Source: Dichomitus squalens LYAD-421 SS1
Lineage: Eukaryota; Basidiomycota; Agaricomycetes; Polyporales; Polyporaceae
Reading direction: 5' to 3'
NCBI RefSeq assembly: GCF_000275845.1
Contig: NW_006766895.1
Coordinates: 378,710-442,709 of the forward strand
DNA length: 64,000 nt
The stretch's first letter is position 1; every line of letters begins with the position of its first letter. Made by a program: the position numbers and the translations under genes. Of this stretch, positions 11,251 through 22,739 are shown piece by piece. The notes beneath the pieces are model-generated. The model was not told the origin of the DNA, made no database searches, and saw nothing but the letters and a program-made list of their open reading frames with translations.

Positions 11251-12339
11251 CTATTGCCTATTGTCAGGCATCCGCGCCAGCTGGCTCTTGCTCCGTATGC
11301 GCATACGGCGTTTTGAGTACCACTCCCACGTCAATCGGACAACCTCCCCATCAGCGTCCCACGGCGTCGGGACTTCCGAGTACCCAGGGCGAGCTGTAGG
11401 GTGTCGGAGATAGATAACAGAACACGTCGCGAACGAGGGTTCGAGGTAGGCAGGAATGAAGAGGAAGGGCGATGCGTAGGGTGGCAAGTTGAAGGGAGTC
11501 AACCCAGTGTTGGACGATGACGACGTGCTATGTTTCTTGGAGAACCGCGAAGTCGAGGGAACCGTCTTGGACTCTGACTTTGATTCCGAGGCTTCACCAG
11601 CGGCGTCTGCGGCCTCCTCGGCTGTGTCTGCATCCTCTTCGACTGGGTCTGGACGGTCTTGCAGGAAGCGAATGGCCTTGGGGTCGACAGAGACCATGTC
11701 CCCAGGAGCGAGACGCGTATTCGGGTTCGTGTGCTGGAGAGCGTTAGGTGGCATGGCAGCCATGTACGCGACGAAAGACGTACCTTCTTGCCGTTCAGCA
11801 GGACATCCCCATGGATGACAAGCCGCCGCGCCTCATATACGCTATGCGCGAAGCATGCTCGGAAGATGACCACGTCTATCCTCCGCTCGACCTCCGTGAA
11901 CATCAAGCTCCCAACTGGCGCCAGTCCCTTCTGCCTCTCCTCTTCTGCCCGCTTCTCCATCTTCTGCGCTGCTTCCTGCTTGTTCGCCCACCTATTAACC
12001 TCCAAAACGGGCTCGACCTTCTTTAATGCCTCAGTCGGGCGCACATCGGGCAAAGTTTCGGGGAGATACCACCGCTTGAAGATCTTCTCATTGATGAAGT
12101 CGCCGTGGTACGCACGAAGAAGGGCTTTGGCTGTCCATCGTCGCCAGTTTAGCGACTCCTTGTACTCGACACGGTTCGTAATCTTTTCTAGAGGACCATA
12201 GGACCGCCGCCATAGGTTGTACAAGTTGTGTGGGTGCCAGCTCTATAGGGAAGTCAGTGCGCGGAGCAGGCGCAGAACGCGTCGTTCGTACCATACGGGG
12301 AAGGCCTCTTTTGAAGTTGTAGATGTGAGCATCCCGCAT
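11251..12339 (-). CDS. NAM9: Mitochondrial small-subunit ribosomal protein uS4m (Nam9/Mrps4-like)
   Basis: Three exons, 12339-12292, 12242-11784 and 11733-11251, with introns of 49 and 50 bp, give 329 residues. The N-terminus (MRDAHIYNFKRGLPRM, joined to SWHPHNLYNLWRRS) is typical of fungal mitochondrial uS4. The S4 RNA-binding fold follows: RRIDVVIFRACFAHSVYEAR, then HGDVLLNGKK, spliced to HTNPNTRLAPGDMVSV. The C-terminal half has an acidic/Ser low-complexity insert (about residues 205-240), then the fungal extension that includes PAYLEPSF. The protein binds 12S-type rRNA early in mitochondrial small-subunit assembly. It shares a 300-bp divergent promoter region with the GCP2 gene. Confidence 0.88.
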
Positions 12340-12639
12340 GGTTGCGGTCGTCTACAGGAGGGCAGACACAGAAGACGTGGTGGTCGCAAGACAGGGAACA
12401 GTCGCGACCCGCCCACAGAAATTCAGGCTAAGCGCGCATTGAACTTATTCCAAGTCGCATTAGACAGATTAAGCACATCTTATTCTGTGTAACAATGTAG
12501 TAAGCATCCGTGTTGATACAAACTCTACTACGCAAGTAAGCAATTAGACGCCAACAAGTCGCGTTCTATGACCGCGAGCTTAGTACGGTTTCGTCTCAAC
12601 CACATCCTCCCATTCCGAACGCTTGCCCCACCTCGACGC
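12340..12639. promoter_or_regulatory. Divergent promoter between uS4m and GCP2 genes
   Basis: 300 bp separate the two outward-facing start codons, so both promoters must lie here or overlap the 5' leaders. I see no clear TATA box. Confidence 0.5.
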
Positions 12640-15600
12640 ATGGATCCCTACACCCCAAGAGCCAGAACTGGCGGAAAGAAGAAGAACCTGACGCTATCTA
12701 CGAAAGAATACAACAAAGTAATCGGCCCGATTTATGTTTCAACTATTTGCCTCTCACGCGTCCTTCGCATAGATCACGGACACCATCGCGTCCGTAAGGC
12801 GTAATCGACAGTACATTGACGACGACCTCGGTGAGGACATTGACCTGCGCATCCCCGTATCTCGTGAAAGCGGGAGAAGGAGTCTGTTCAGATTCATACC
12901 TCCATGTCCAATCGCTCATGCTCTTTCACAGGACGTGACGAGGCATCGTTCGAGGCGGAGAGGTCGTTCGTGCGCGCCCCACTCAACTCGCGCGTTGTGT
13001 CCGGCAGTGCACAGAGAGAAAAGGGGAAGGGCAAAGCGAAGGAGAACTCCCTCTATGGCATCCCGGTCGAGATCCAGGAGGCGCTAGTCCTTGAGGATCT
13101 GCTTTTCGTGCTTATGGTATGTGCTCCTTTGACGCCTCTTGCACCCTATGCCGAGAATGCCGGCGCGCCGCCATGTCAAAGTCAACTGCTGCATGTTCCT
13201 GTCGTTGATTGCACGAGGTGGCATGACTATGTTATAGCCTCGTTCGTGACCTAGTGGCGAGTACGTCTCGCGGGATTCAGGCCTTTCGCCGGGAAGTACT
13301 ATCTATCTCCGGATGTGCCTCTATACTGAATTGGAATCATAATTGGGCACCGGAAGTCTTATCAGCGCACGACGAGGGCCAGGATGTTGGCGAGTCAGTT
13401 GACCTCAGTGCTGTCTTCGCCGGTGGGCGGAGCGCGATGCACGTCATTCGGCGCTGTGGCCGCTACATGAATCCGGAACGCCACAGGTCCAACGGCGCCC
13501 TCGGACTAAGGCATGAAAGCGTCACTTGCAATTGAGACATATCGATACGCAGCCTGCGGAGCCTTGATCAACAAAGCGTCAAGATAGGGCAAACTAACGC
13601 TATCCGTCTTCCTTAGGGCATTGAGGGGAGCTACATCACGTATCACCAGGATTACTCACCGGACGATGATGACCCCCTCAACGGCGTCAGGTTTGTCGTG
13701 TCGCCGTCTTTAGGTGCGTGGAGTTTCTTTGACCTTTGTGATCATGCTTGATATCGTCATAAGATCCATCGCTTCGGGACCTCGTCGAAAGGATATTACC
13801 GCTAGCCACTTACTATACGGCTATCAGTTCGTTCATCGAGTTGCGCAGTCACCTGGACTTTGGACTCGTCAACCATGCGTTATGCGCGTCAATGCGCGAC
13901 ATGCTCAAAGTATGTGTCATCGCTGCTTAGGCTCCGATGCCTGTCTGAACGAATCCACAGGACTATCAGACATTATTGTCGCAGCTCGAGCACGCGTTCA
14001 ATACTTCGCCACACTTCACCCTACAGAAGCTCTGGTTTTACGTCCATCCTACGTTACATACCTTGTCCCTCCTCTACTTGCTCACGACCGATTTGGCCAC
14101 GGCGGATGACCCAACAGCCGAGCTGTCTTCGTCTTCTTCAAGCAGCTCCGATGCCGAAGAAGACGCAAGGAACGAGGCGTTAGGTCTCGGCGGTGCCAAG
14201 CTCAAAGCAGTCCTGTCGGAGATTAAGACGACAGGCCTGGGAGTGGACGGTGGCGCGAGTGGGATCGCGGTCAAAGGCGGTGAGGTCCTCGCAATTTTGC
14301 ACGAGCGCATGCAGAACATGTCAGGAGACCCCGCCGCTCGGGAGCTTTACGGCGCCCTGCTCCGGGACTCTGGGAAGCCTTACGTCGAGATGGTCCAAGC
14401 TTGGATCACAACAGGCAAGCTCGATGACCCGTACGAGGAGCTTCTCGTCAAGGAGAGCAAGTTCATCAATCGCGGGACGCTGGAGATGGACTATACGGAC
14501 GAGTACTGGGAACGGCGTTACACGGTGACCACAGAGTTCATCCGCGCCCGTGACTGTGCTGTCTGACTCAGCTCCGCGTCCAGCTCAGGGACGGATCGAC
14601 TCTAGGCGGCTCCTCGAAGCAGCACCAGGCAGGCGTGCCTCCTACCCGCTCAGTCGGCGGCCGTCTGCCAGGCGGAGCTTGCATTCCGGGTGTACTCGAA
14701 AGGTGGAAGCACAAGATCTTACTTGCCGGAAAGTACCTGAATGTCATCCGCGAGTGTGGCATCGAGATCCGGCGAGACTCTGGCCAAGAATACGAAGAAG
14801 ACCTGTCTATGGACGATGAGAGGTATGAGCTAGCAAATCATTCATGTCTTGCACCCTCAAACTCCGCGCAGGTTCTACAAATGTATCGAGGATGCCTACA
14901 CCCATGCGAACCGGACATTGCTCCAACTTCTTCTCCGAGATCAACAACTGATTCCTCGTCTCCGTTCATTAAAGCGGTACTTCTTTTTGTCTCAATCATC
15001 GTTCCTTACACACCTCTTGGACCTGTCTCACAATGAACTCCGCAAATCTTCGAAGTCCGCGTCTCTAGTCAAGCTGCAGAGTCTCTTGGACTTGGCGCTG
15101 AATACAGATGCTCAGGGCGAAGACGCCATGTTCCGCGAGGATGTGAAGGTCACGATGGCCGGCAATGGCTTGTACGAATGGCTGCTGACCGTTGTGAATG
15201 TCAGCGGTCTCGAAGATGGCGAGACTGCGGAAGGGCACGGGCACGCCCACGAGTCGCAGAAGAAGGATCGGGAGAAGGAGAAGGACGACAAGAAACAGAT
15301 ACTTGGTGAGTCAACTCGTTCAGGTCAGCGAGCGTGCACATGCGATTGATACGCATCCCGCGATTCAGCGATTGACGCGCTCACTTTGGACTATCATGTC
15401 AAGTTTCCGTTATCTCTCGTCATCTCGCGGAAGACTATTCTACGATATCAGCTCATTTTCCGCTTTCTTCTTCACCTCAAACATGTCGAGCAATCGCTGT
15501 CCTCGATGTGGATAGAGCATAAGACGACGGCGTGGCGCCGTCCCACCCGTCCCAGTGGTACTGGTCCCGACGCCGGTCGCCAAACGCCGCATTCCCCACA

Positions 15601-16301
15601 GAAGGATTGGCATTCGGAGTTCGAGAACTGGCGCAAGCGCGTGTTCTTGCTCCGTGCACGCATGCTCGCGTTTGTTCAGCAGATCCTTGCTTTCACGACG
15701 TTTGAGGTCCTCGAGCCGAACTGGAGGAAACTCGAGGGTAAGCTTGAGGCAGGCAAGGTCGAGACTGTCGACCAGCTCCTTAGGGACCATGTGGACTTCC
15801 TCGATACATGCCTTAAGGAATGCATGTTGACTAGTTCGAAACTGCTTCGGGTGAGTGGGTCCACTTCTCGCGAGCTTCGCGGATGCTGATTGGGTCGCCG
15901 ATGTCTCTCTCAGGCGTACTCGAGGCTGATTGTCACATGCTCGACATTTGCCTTATACACTGCTTCTTTCACTAAGTCCGCCAATAATGCTATAGCTGCC
16001 GCCGACACGCCGGACGGGGATCACTCGATGGCGAAGCGATGGGACATCTTGGGGAAATTTGAGACCAATTTCAATCACTGGTAGGTCTTCTTCAATGTAT
16101 GTCACGCAACCTATGGCGGCTGATCGTTCCGAAACGTCTAGGTTCAAGGTCAGATAGCTGCATTCGCATGCCACCATCGCGCGGTGAATTAACCGCTGTT
16201 CCTAGGTTCACCTTGATTGTGTGCAGTTCTACGCCTCCAGCGAGAATGTGTCGCTGTTGCCTCTTGTTGTCAGGCTCAATAGCATAAAATCTTCACACTG
16301 A
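12640..16301 (+). CDS. alp4: Gamma-tubulin complex component 2 (GCP2; Spc97/Alp4)
   Basis: Twelve exons join in frame to about 854 residues, close to the family length. Exons: 12640-12717, 12773-12830, 12932-13116, 13617-13713, 13764-13909, 13961-14524, 14572-14822, 14872-15305, 15369-15850, 15914-16080, 16142-16148 and 16206-16301. GCP landmarks are the N-terminal GRIP1 region (LVLEDLLFVLM, joined to GIEGSYITY; FIELRSHLDFGLVNHALCAS) and the LRDSGKPYVEMVQAWITTG, then FINRGTLEMDYTDEYWERRY segment. GRIP2 begins near LTLDYHVKFPLSLVISRKTI and includes LIFRFLLHLKHVEQSL. A charged His/Glu/Lys insert lies before the ninth exon. The protein forms the gamma-tubulin small complex at spindle pole bodies and nucleates microtubules. 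Two oddities: intron 3 is 500 bp, about tenfold longer than its neighbours, and exon 11 is only 7 nt. Confidence 0.9.
13117..13616 (+). other. Unusually long intron of the GCP2 gene
   Basis: The donor GTATGT after LLFVLM and the acceptor CCTTAG before GIEGSYI bound 500 bp, while the other introns of this gene are 46-101 bp. No inverted termini, coding exon or clear snoRNA boxes were seen inside. It could hold an old insertion, an intronic RNA, or an extra exon I did not recognise. Confidence 0.6.
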
Positions 16302-17638
16302 AGGTGTCGTGTATTCACATGTTCGCTTGCTGTCTTTGTTTTTCATGACCTGCTGTGACGCCATCTACTGTATTCTGTAACTATATCGCCTTCAGCAAGT
16401 GCCCTCGGCGCTACGTTTCCCTCCGCCGGCGCGAATCCAGGTAGTAATCTCCCAATGCGCTTGGCTCATGCACGTAGAAGGCTCGGAAGGGCTTTTGCTC
16501 GCTGGGAGATATCAGGAAAAGCAGGCGTCATGCATTGTCAGGGTGTCCTGGCGCACTTTCTGGCAGGGTTTTGCTTGGCTCCGGCAGGCTCAACCGGCAT
16601 TCCATCCGGGCTCCCAGGGGCGGCATCCACCCGGTACGTCATGCGGCTACGGACACGCTAGTCCGTTTCGTGGAAATGCTGAGCTTGTATGACTGAACTT
16701 AGTTTATTGCAGGGCTAGGGGTTTTTTCCACGGTGAGCAGCGTCTTGGTGGGATCAGGAACCTGAGGCATCGTATTCCCTATGACTCTATTTCAATCCTC
16801 ACGGGCCATTGACAAGGGTAAATGCTTCAAACTCAGCATGGCATGTGTTGTCCGAGAGTGATATGCGCCAGCATTCTCTATGGCAAGCTAGGGCGAGCTG
16901 CCCTGAACGATATGCTTCTACCAGGGTCCGGAGTGCGGTCAAGATCTCCTTGCCGTTTCAGATGGTGAAGTATCGTGACCTGGAGTGCTGTATCTTATTA
17001 CAGCGCCATCAAAGCACTCACGTCGTGGAAGTGCCGTGCGCGAGATCATGAACTGTACCGATGCATCCGCGATGGTTCAGCCGTCAATAATCAGGTAGAG
17101 GTAAATGAGGGTTGCAATGCCGCGGATTTTGATCGGCAGGTGGCTGGGAAGATCCTAGTGTTCCGATACCATATGCACCAGTAAGCTCGCTATTATCTCG
17201 CAAACGCGCGTTCCTAATGCGTCTGAGTTTGTCTGTCCAGCGGCTTCTCACTTGCGTGCTAGCCATATGAGTGTGGGATTACCCATGTCTCCGTCAACCT
17301 TGTGGACATTGTCACCTGCGTGTCGTGCCAGCGATCGATGACTGAAGCAGGAATAGACGTATACCACAATTCGGACCCGAGCGAACGCAATACTGAAGCC
17401 GAGAATGTTCAAGAGCCACTGCAGATGTGATGCAATATGTGACCAGTCTGGCGCTGAAGGAGTGGCCGCTCATCGTCCACATTTGTCCTTTATCAGTATT
17501 GTTTTGAAACGATAGCTAGCACCCGGCGCTGCGCGTTAAAGGATCGAGGTATAAAGCTGGGCAGACCCTCTGGGAAGCCCCACAAAGCATTGCCGTTCCT
17601 ATACTTCTAGCCCCATCTCTGGCCACATCTACCATTCG
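16302..17638. other. Intergenic region between GCP2 and GST genes
   Basis: About 1.3 kb with no recognisable gene or repeat. The last 90 bp contain the TATA box and leader of the glutathione transferase gene. Confidence 0.45.
17550..17556 (+). promoter_or_regulatory. TATA box of the glutathione transferase gene
   Basis: TATAAAG lies 83 bp upstream of the proposed ATG at 17639, a typical distance in fungi. Confidence 0.55.
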
Positions 17639-18569
17639 ATGTCTGACAAGCAAATTACGTTCTATACGTCAGCGGTCAGTACCTACCTTATTCCCCGATC
17701 CTGTCTCTGACAATCTGGCGTATATTCTAGTACTCCCCTTATACGCAACGAGTACAGATTGCGCTCGAGGAGACCAAGATCAAGGTCAGGAAGTACGAGA
17801 TCGACCTCCGACCAGGCTATAAGCCAGAGTGGTTCACGCGGCAGGTTAATGCTGCGGGCACAGTGAGTTCGGTCGATACGATTCACTGTCAGCGGACTTT
17901 CTTAAGCAGGAGCGCCCCTGATGCGCCCGCAGGTTCCAGCCTTCACGTATGGTGGCCCCATTGTCCCTCCTGACCACCCTTCCCCCGAGTCGGCGAAGCT
18001 CTCGGAATCTCTGGTGTTGGTTGAGTTCCTTGCGGACCTCCAACCAGACGCTGGGCTGATACCTAGGGACCCTGAGATACGTGCAAGGGCTCGTCTCTTC
18101 ATCATCCAAGCCCATGAGACGCTTCACCACGCTTTTCGCGGCTTCTTCTTCCGGGGAGAACGCACTGATTCTGTTCTCCCGTCTCTCGAGGCCTTCCAGG
18201 CACTGCTCGCCCCCAGTGGGTTTGCTGTCGGTCCATGGTCCATTGCTGATATCGCGGTGGCGCCTATGATGATCCGCTTCATGCGGCTTTCCGGGTACGA
18301 GATTGGCAAGTATCCCATGGGGGAAGGCAAGAAACTTCTTAAGGCCCTCGCGGAGCCGAAATTTGCACGATTCATGCAATATTACGACATGCTGTGGCGA
18401 CGCCCAAGCATCCAGGCGTCTTGGGACGAGGTCCGTCATCATTACATCTTCTCGGACGTTCGCAGCACGTACACTGACCTCGTGGGTGTCTGTGATGTAG
18501 CCTACCAACGTCAGGATGTGGAGGCTCCATCCCAACGTAAACCGGACCTCTTCCTCAGCGGGCCATTAA
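17639..18569 (+). CDS. Glutathione S-transferase (fungal omega/GTT-like)
   Basis: Exons 17639-17674, 17731-17862, 17933-18430 and 18501-18569 give 244 residues, the normal GST size. The thioredoxin-like N-terminal domain starts MSDKQITFYTSA, joined to YSPYTQRVQIALEE. Ser rather than Cys occupies the position where omega-class enzymes carry the active residue. NAAGTVPAFTYGG has the cis-Pro of the glutathione site, and PESAKLSESLVLVEFL continues it. The helical C-terminal domain includes GPWSIADIAVAPMMIR, the N-capping box and hydrophobic-staple region. The 3' end is the uncertain part. Splicing 18431-18500 gives a short tail ending at TAA 18567. Without that splice the frame reads on to 18769 and adds a hydrophobic tail, which I consider less likely. 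The enzyme conjugates or reduces electrophiles with glutathione; the exact substrate class cannot be read off. Confidence 0.85.
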
Positions 18570-21556
18570 TCGGCGGTCCCCCGCCGCAACATGCGATTGG
18601 GCACGTCTACAGCGTGCTCACGATCTTCTTGACCATATTTCTATCAGCTCGCCGCCTTCTTGGCCTGAAGCGGTCTCCCGTTCCGTTACCTTCCTCCACT
18701 GTATTAGCGTACCTGTGTCCATTCTTATTATTAATTACCTACTTATTTCGCATGAATCTATTGGGCTGAAAAGTTACTGGATACCCTGCAAAGAATGACC
18801 AACCCCCGCGACATCTCAGGTACTCCATATGTACGAGCAGATGTTCTGCTCGGAGATCCGTTCGAGATGTGCAAAGGCACATGCGGTGTTACTGTCCTAG
18901 ACCTCAAAGGCATCGCGGTGGCGGATGTGGCCCGCCAATGGGTATCGGAATCTTGTTTCTTTACCGTACCGTGTGAGTCATTGGGCTTCGTTCTATGATC
19001 GTCATCCTATAGTGGAGCACCCGAATGCGGCCTATCTGAACCCTCCCCCATGTTTCCCCATCGCATAAACACCTTCGAGGGTACACTCTCGTAAGTGGGG
19101 CTATAAGAACTTACATGCGGGAGAGCAGCGGAGTTTACGATCAATCCGCAGCGGCGTCCCGCACGCTTGTGTCGAATGTCGCCTTTCCAGCACCCAAGCA
19201 ATCGGAGGTCTCTTCTGCTCCGGCGACTGGGGGGGCTGCCGCGAGTCTTTCCCTTGAACGTGTACAAGGCGAGCACTTTAGCGCTGTCATCATGGTCCTT
19301 CGATGGCGGCGGGCTGCTAGAAAGACCGCTTCAAGGCACTTAATGTATCTGTAGCGGCTCGCGGTGAATCTTATACCATGCGCACGCGCAGCCTTCGAAT
19401 TCATCCGCAAGGGCCGCCCGGCTTCATCGGCGAACGTGGCGGTGAATCCTGGGAGGTCCTTTTCTCATTGACTCGCGCATCCTCAAAATTGTGCGGGAGC
19501 TGTATGTCGAAGCTGAGTCCAGATCTCTCAGGGCACATTAGCACGAGTTCGGCAGCCTCGTGGTAGGGCAAAGATAGGATCTTCACTGGCTGCCTTGGAG
19601 CCCTTTGGAGTGCCTAAGTCACATTGTCACCGTGATGGTCTCTATCTGGCTTATAACTACGGAACTTCAGAATAGGTGCTCCTATTCCAATTGACATCTA
19701 TGTTATGGTAGTGGCGAGGGGATCCCATGTTGAAGCCTACTTTGCGGAGCTTGGGTTAGTTGATCTATTAGTGGTGTCTTCCAGCGTCACTTTGAGTGGC
19801 GGATCGGACGAGTATGTATCTTGGTCGGCTCGTTGGTCGACCGGCTCGTGTTGTTTCTTAGAGGGGCTTATCGATGCGTAACCCTCAGTACTGTGAGACC
19901 ACGTGAGATGTGGATGTGGATGACATACTGACGATTGAACTGTTTACCGTGGACTTAGGATGCGAAGCAATAATGTCGACTACGCGAATTTCGAAGTCAG
20001 CGATGCGAGTGTTCAGGTATGCCGTAATCTATGATTATAGTAAGGTTTGATGTTCATTGAACAAGGAAATAAGTATGTAGATTACAACCGCAAGACAAAT
20101 GTGCACGTTCTACCCGAGCTTGAGCTTGTCGTCGGTTGATTATGCGAGTGAATCCATGTCGTGAACCATAGACCGCAAATTTGAGTGATGTGGGCAAACA
20201 CCACAAGTCGTCCCTTATCTGCCTCCCGATAGGCAAGTACTGACCACGACCTGCCGCGTGACGGTTAGCTCGCTGTATCTAGGTCTCAATTCCTCACAGT
20301 GATTCGCTGTATCGCACAGTACAGATTCCAACCGCCAAGCCATGACGGAAGAAGTCAGGAGTCCAAACTTTCCGACATTAGCCATTCCACTACTTCACAG
20401 CTTTGGTCCACTTCTGTACTGTCTTGCTCACGAGAGCGCCACACGCCCTTGGGCCTTGGCCTTGGAAAGCAACAGATTGACTATCTTAACCACGCAGGTG
20501 AGAACTTGACGTCCACACTGTCGCCGGAACAAATAGCAGTCGGCCTGCGTGCGTGATAGTACAAGGCCATGATCACGACTTCGGCTCCAAGCAAGCTCTG
20601 CCCGTGTTGAGAAGACGAGAAGCCCTATCAACGTAAATCACTCATTCCAGATACGAGACTACAGCTCACATTATGGTAGATTGTCAGATGACCGGAATCG
20701 GAAGGCATGTTCTCGCTTGCCAGGGAGCCACACCACATCTGTCTCCTCTGGCATTGTCCTCGCGCGCTGTCAATGGCTTGCCTCGAGGACAACCAAATGG
20801 TCTTGATCGGCCTTCAAGGAAGTGAGTATGCCCATAGAGATCTATCTCTCTTTCCTTACCTCGTGGCGAGCTTCCATGTCGAGCCACAACAGGAGCACGG
20901 CTCGCCATCCGAGCTCACCGCTTCCTTGCTCGCCATTTGGAAGTCAATTGACACCTCGTTGACAAGGTCTACCCACGCTCTGCAATGTGGGAGAACAGGC
21001 GGGTCGGTCTTTCATTCATGAATCAGCATCTGACTGTTCGATGAGCTTCGATCCGGAATCTTACGCCCGAGTACTCCAGCACTCCGAACGTACTATGGAC
21101 CCAGAGAAGCGGACACTCCGTTCTGTGAGTACTCTCTAGAATACAAGGACGCTAAGTCCCCATATGACATCCAGACCGACAATATCCGAGTCGGCATGCA
21201 ATATGGCCAATAACGGCGCGGTTAATGCCCTGCAAAGCTTTGACAGCACAGTTAGTGGCTTTCTAGCTTGACCAGATTTGTACGTGAAGGTGACATGTTG
21301 GAGAGCACGCACCATAGATGCGTTCCTCGCGGTTCTCTCGTCCCTGCCGGTGTCGTGACATGTAAGGGTGATCCAGCTGGTGTACTTCAACAAATTTTAT
21401 GTCGACCAGTCCGCATGAGTCGGTGTCCGCCCCAAACCCTAGAATGAGGTTCCGTAAACAGACGCCGCCGGACAACAGCTGGGACTCGGTATAGTAGCCT
21501 TTCTCCTCTGTACCACACCCTCTGCGTCACGGTTTCATCTTGTATCGGTGAACATC
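18570..21556. other. Gene-poor intergenic region
   Basis: About 3 kb without a gene I can support. Short open stretches at 20343-20500 (+, from an ATG, followed by GTGAGA), around 20690-20825 (+) and around 19115-19350 (+) have some exon-like character but no domain and no consistent splice chain. They may belong to a small unrecognised gene or be noise. Confidence 0.35.
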
Positions 21557-22460
21557 ATGGTGAGTGCGGCCTCAATCTGTCACTTGTTCCTAATCTGACC
21601 GACACATGACAGAGCGATAACGCAGGTACGACCTCACAACCACCCACTCCGTCCCTTTGCATAGATTGACCGACGGCGGAATAGAGTACAAGGAGGCATT
21701 CGCGCTGTTCGACAAGAAGGGAACGGGTGCGGTGCCTCGTGAAGTATTGGGTGACCTTCTACGGGCCCTGGGCCAGAACCCTACCCAGGCGGAGGTTGCG
21801 GATATCGTCGCGGGTGCCCCTCGCGAAGGTACGTACCCATGTCTGCATTCCCAGACGTAGTCTCTCACGGTGTCCTGGCTTTACTATCGCAACCAATCCT
21901 GGGAATCTGCGTGCGTTTGCATGGGGTCGGTGCGGAACACATGCTGGTGGCGCTCTAACGCGTGTTTCTCTGGATATGAATGCATGCAGTTGACTACAAG
22001 ACTTTCTTGACGATCCTGAACCGTCCAGACGGCTTCAAACCTGCAGGAACACCCGGTACGTGCACACTTTCCTTGTGGTCAAGGCTTGTTGCCACCATCA
22101 TACCCTTAAACGTGCTGTGGTGTCTTCAATGCCCCTCTCCTCACCATCTCTATCCATGTTATTCGCGAATGATGCTCAATGATTACTCAACCACCCTCAG
22201 AGGAGTTCATCCGCGGGTTTCAAGTGTTTGACAAGGAAGGCAATGGCTTCATCGGTGCCGGCGAGCTGCGATACGTGCTCACCCAGCTCGGAGAGAAGAT
22301 GTCGGACGAGGAGGTGGACGAGCTACTGAAGGGCGCTCAGATCGGGCCGTACGTTTTCTCTCTGCTTTTTGTGTCCAACCCACACCATGGTCCTCATTGA
22401 CCCTCCAGAGACGGCAACGTGAACTATGAGTCGTTCGTTCGCACGATCCTCAGCCAGTAG
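21557..22460 (+). CDS. cdc4: Myosin essential light chain (Cdc4/Mlc1), EF-hand protein
   Basis: Six exons join in frame to 141 residues, the length of fission-yeast Cdc4. Exon 1 is only the ATG (21557-21559); exon 2 is a 13-nt micro-exon (21613-21625). Then come 21685-21828, 21990-22055, 22201-22348 and 22409-22460. The sequence has four degenerate EF-hands: [17 protein letters not shown], then [47 protein letters not shown], then [14 protein letters not shown]; and [14 protein letters not shown]. Most loop positions lack the full set of acidic calcium ligands, as is usual for essential light chains. The protein binds IQ motifs of type II and V myosins (and IQGAP) at the contractile ring and on transport myosins. 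Very short first exons like these are easily missed by gene finders. Confidence 0.92.
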
Positions 22461-22739
22461 TATTGCGGGCCATAAGAAGGTGTTGTCATGACATGTACTG
22501 ATACCATTATTCACTTTGTCTTGTCCGTTGTCTTTCATAAGTAGGAATACTCACGACCTCGCTGCATCAATACGTCAACTTCCCTTTGCAGCAAAGATTG
22601 TTACCCAGATCATAGAACCTCTTACATCCTCCAGGACTCATCTCTCCGTCTCCGAATCCCTGATCATTCGGTTTGTCGATCAAGCCTCGTCGGGTAAGTG
22701 GCACTGAAGCCGTTCGATAGAGAGCCGAAAACAGTTTGT

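Noticed and set aside
11425..11450. GGTTCGAGG motif resembling a tRNA T-arm
   Set aside because: It lies inside the uS4m coding exon and no matching acceptor stem or anticodon arm was found; other GTTCGA-like words in the window also failed this test.
16399..16692. Open frame between GCP2 and GST genes
   Set aside because: No start context, domain or splice support; Trp/Gln-rich composition typical of non-coding sequence.
18431..18769. Hydrophobic C-terminal extension of the glutathione transferase if the last intron is not spliced
   Set aside because: The splice at 18431-18500 gives a normal 244-residue length and a family-like tail; the extension has no counterpart I know of.
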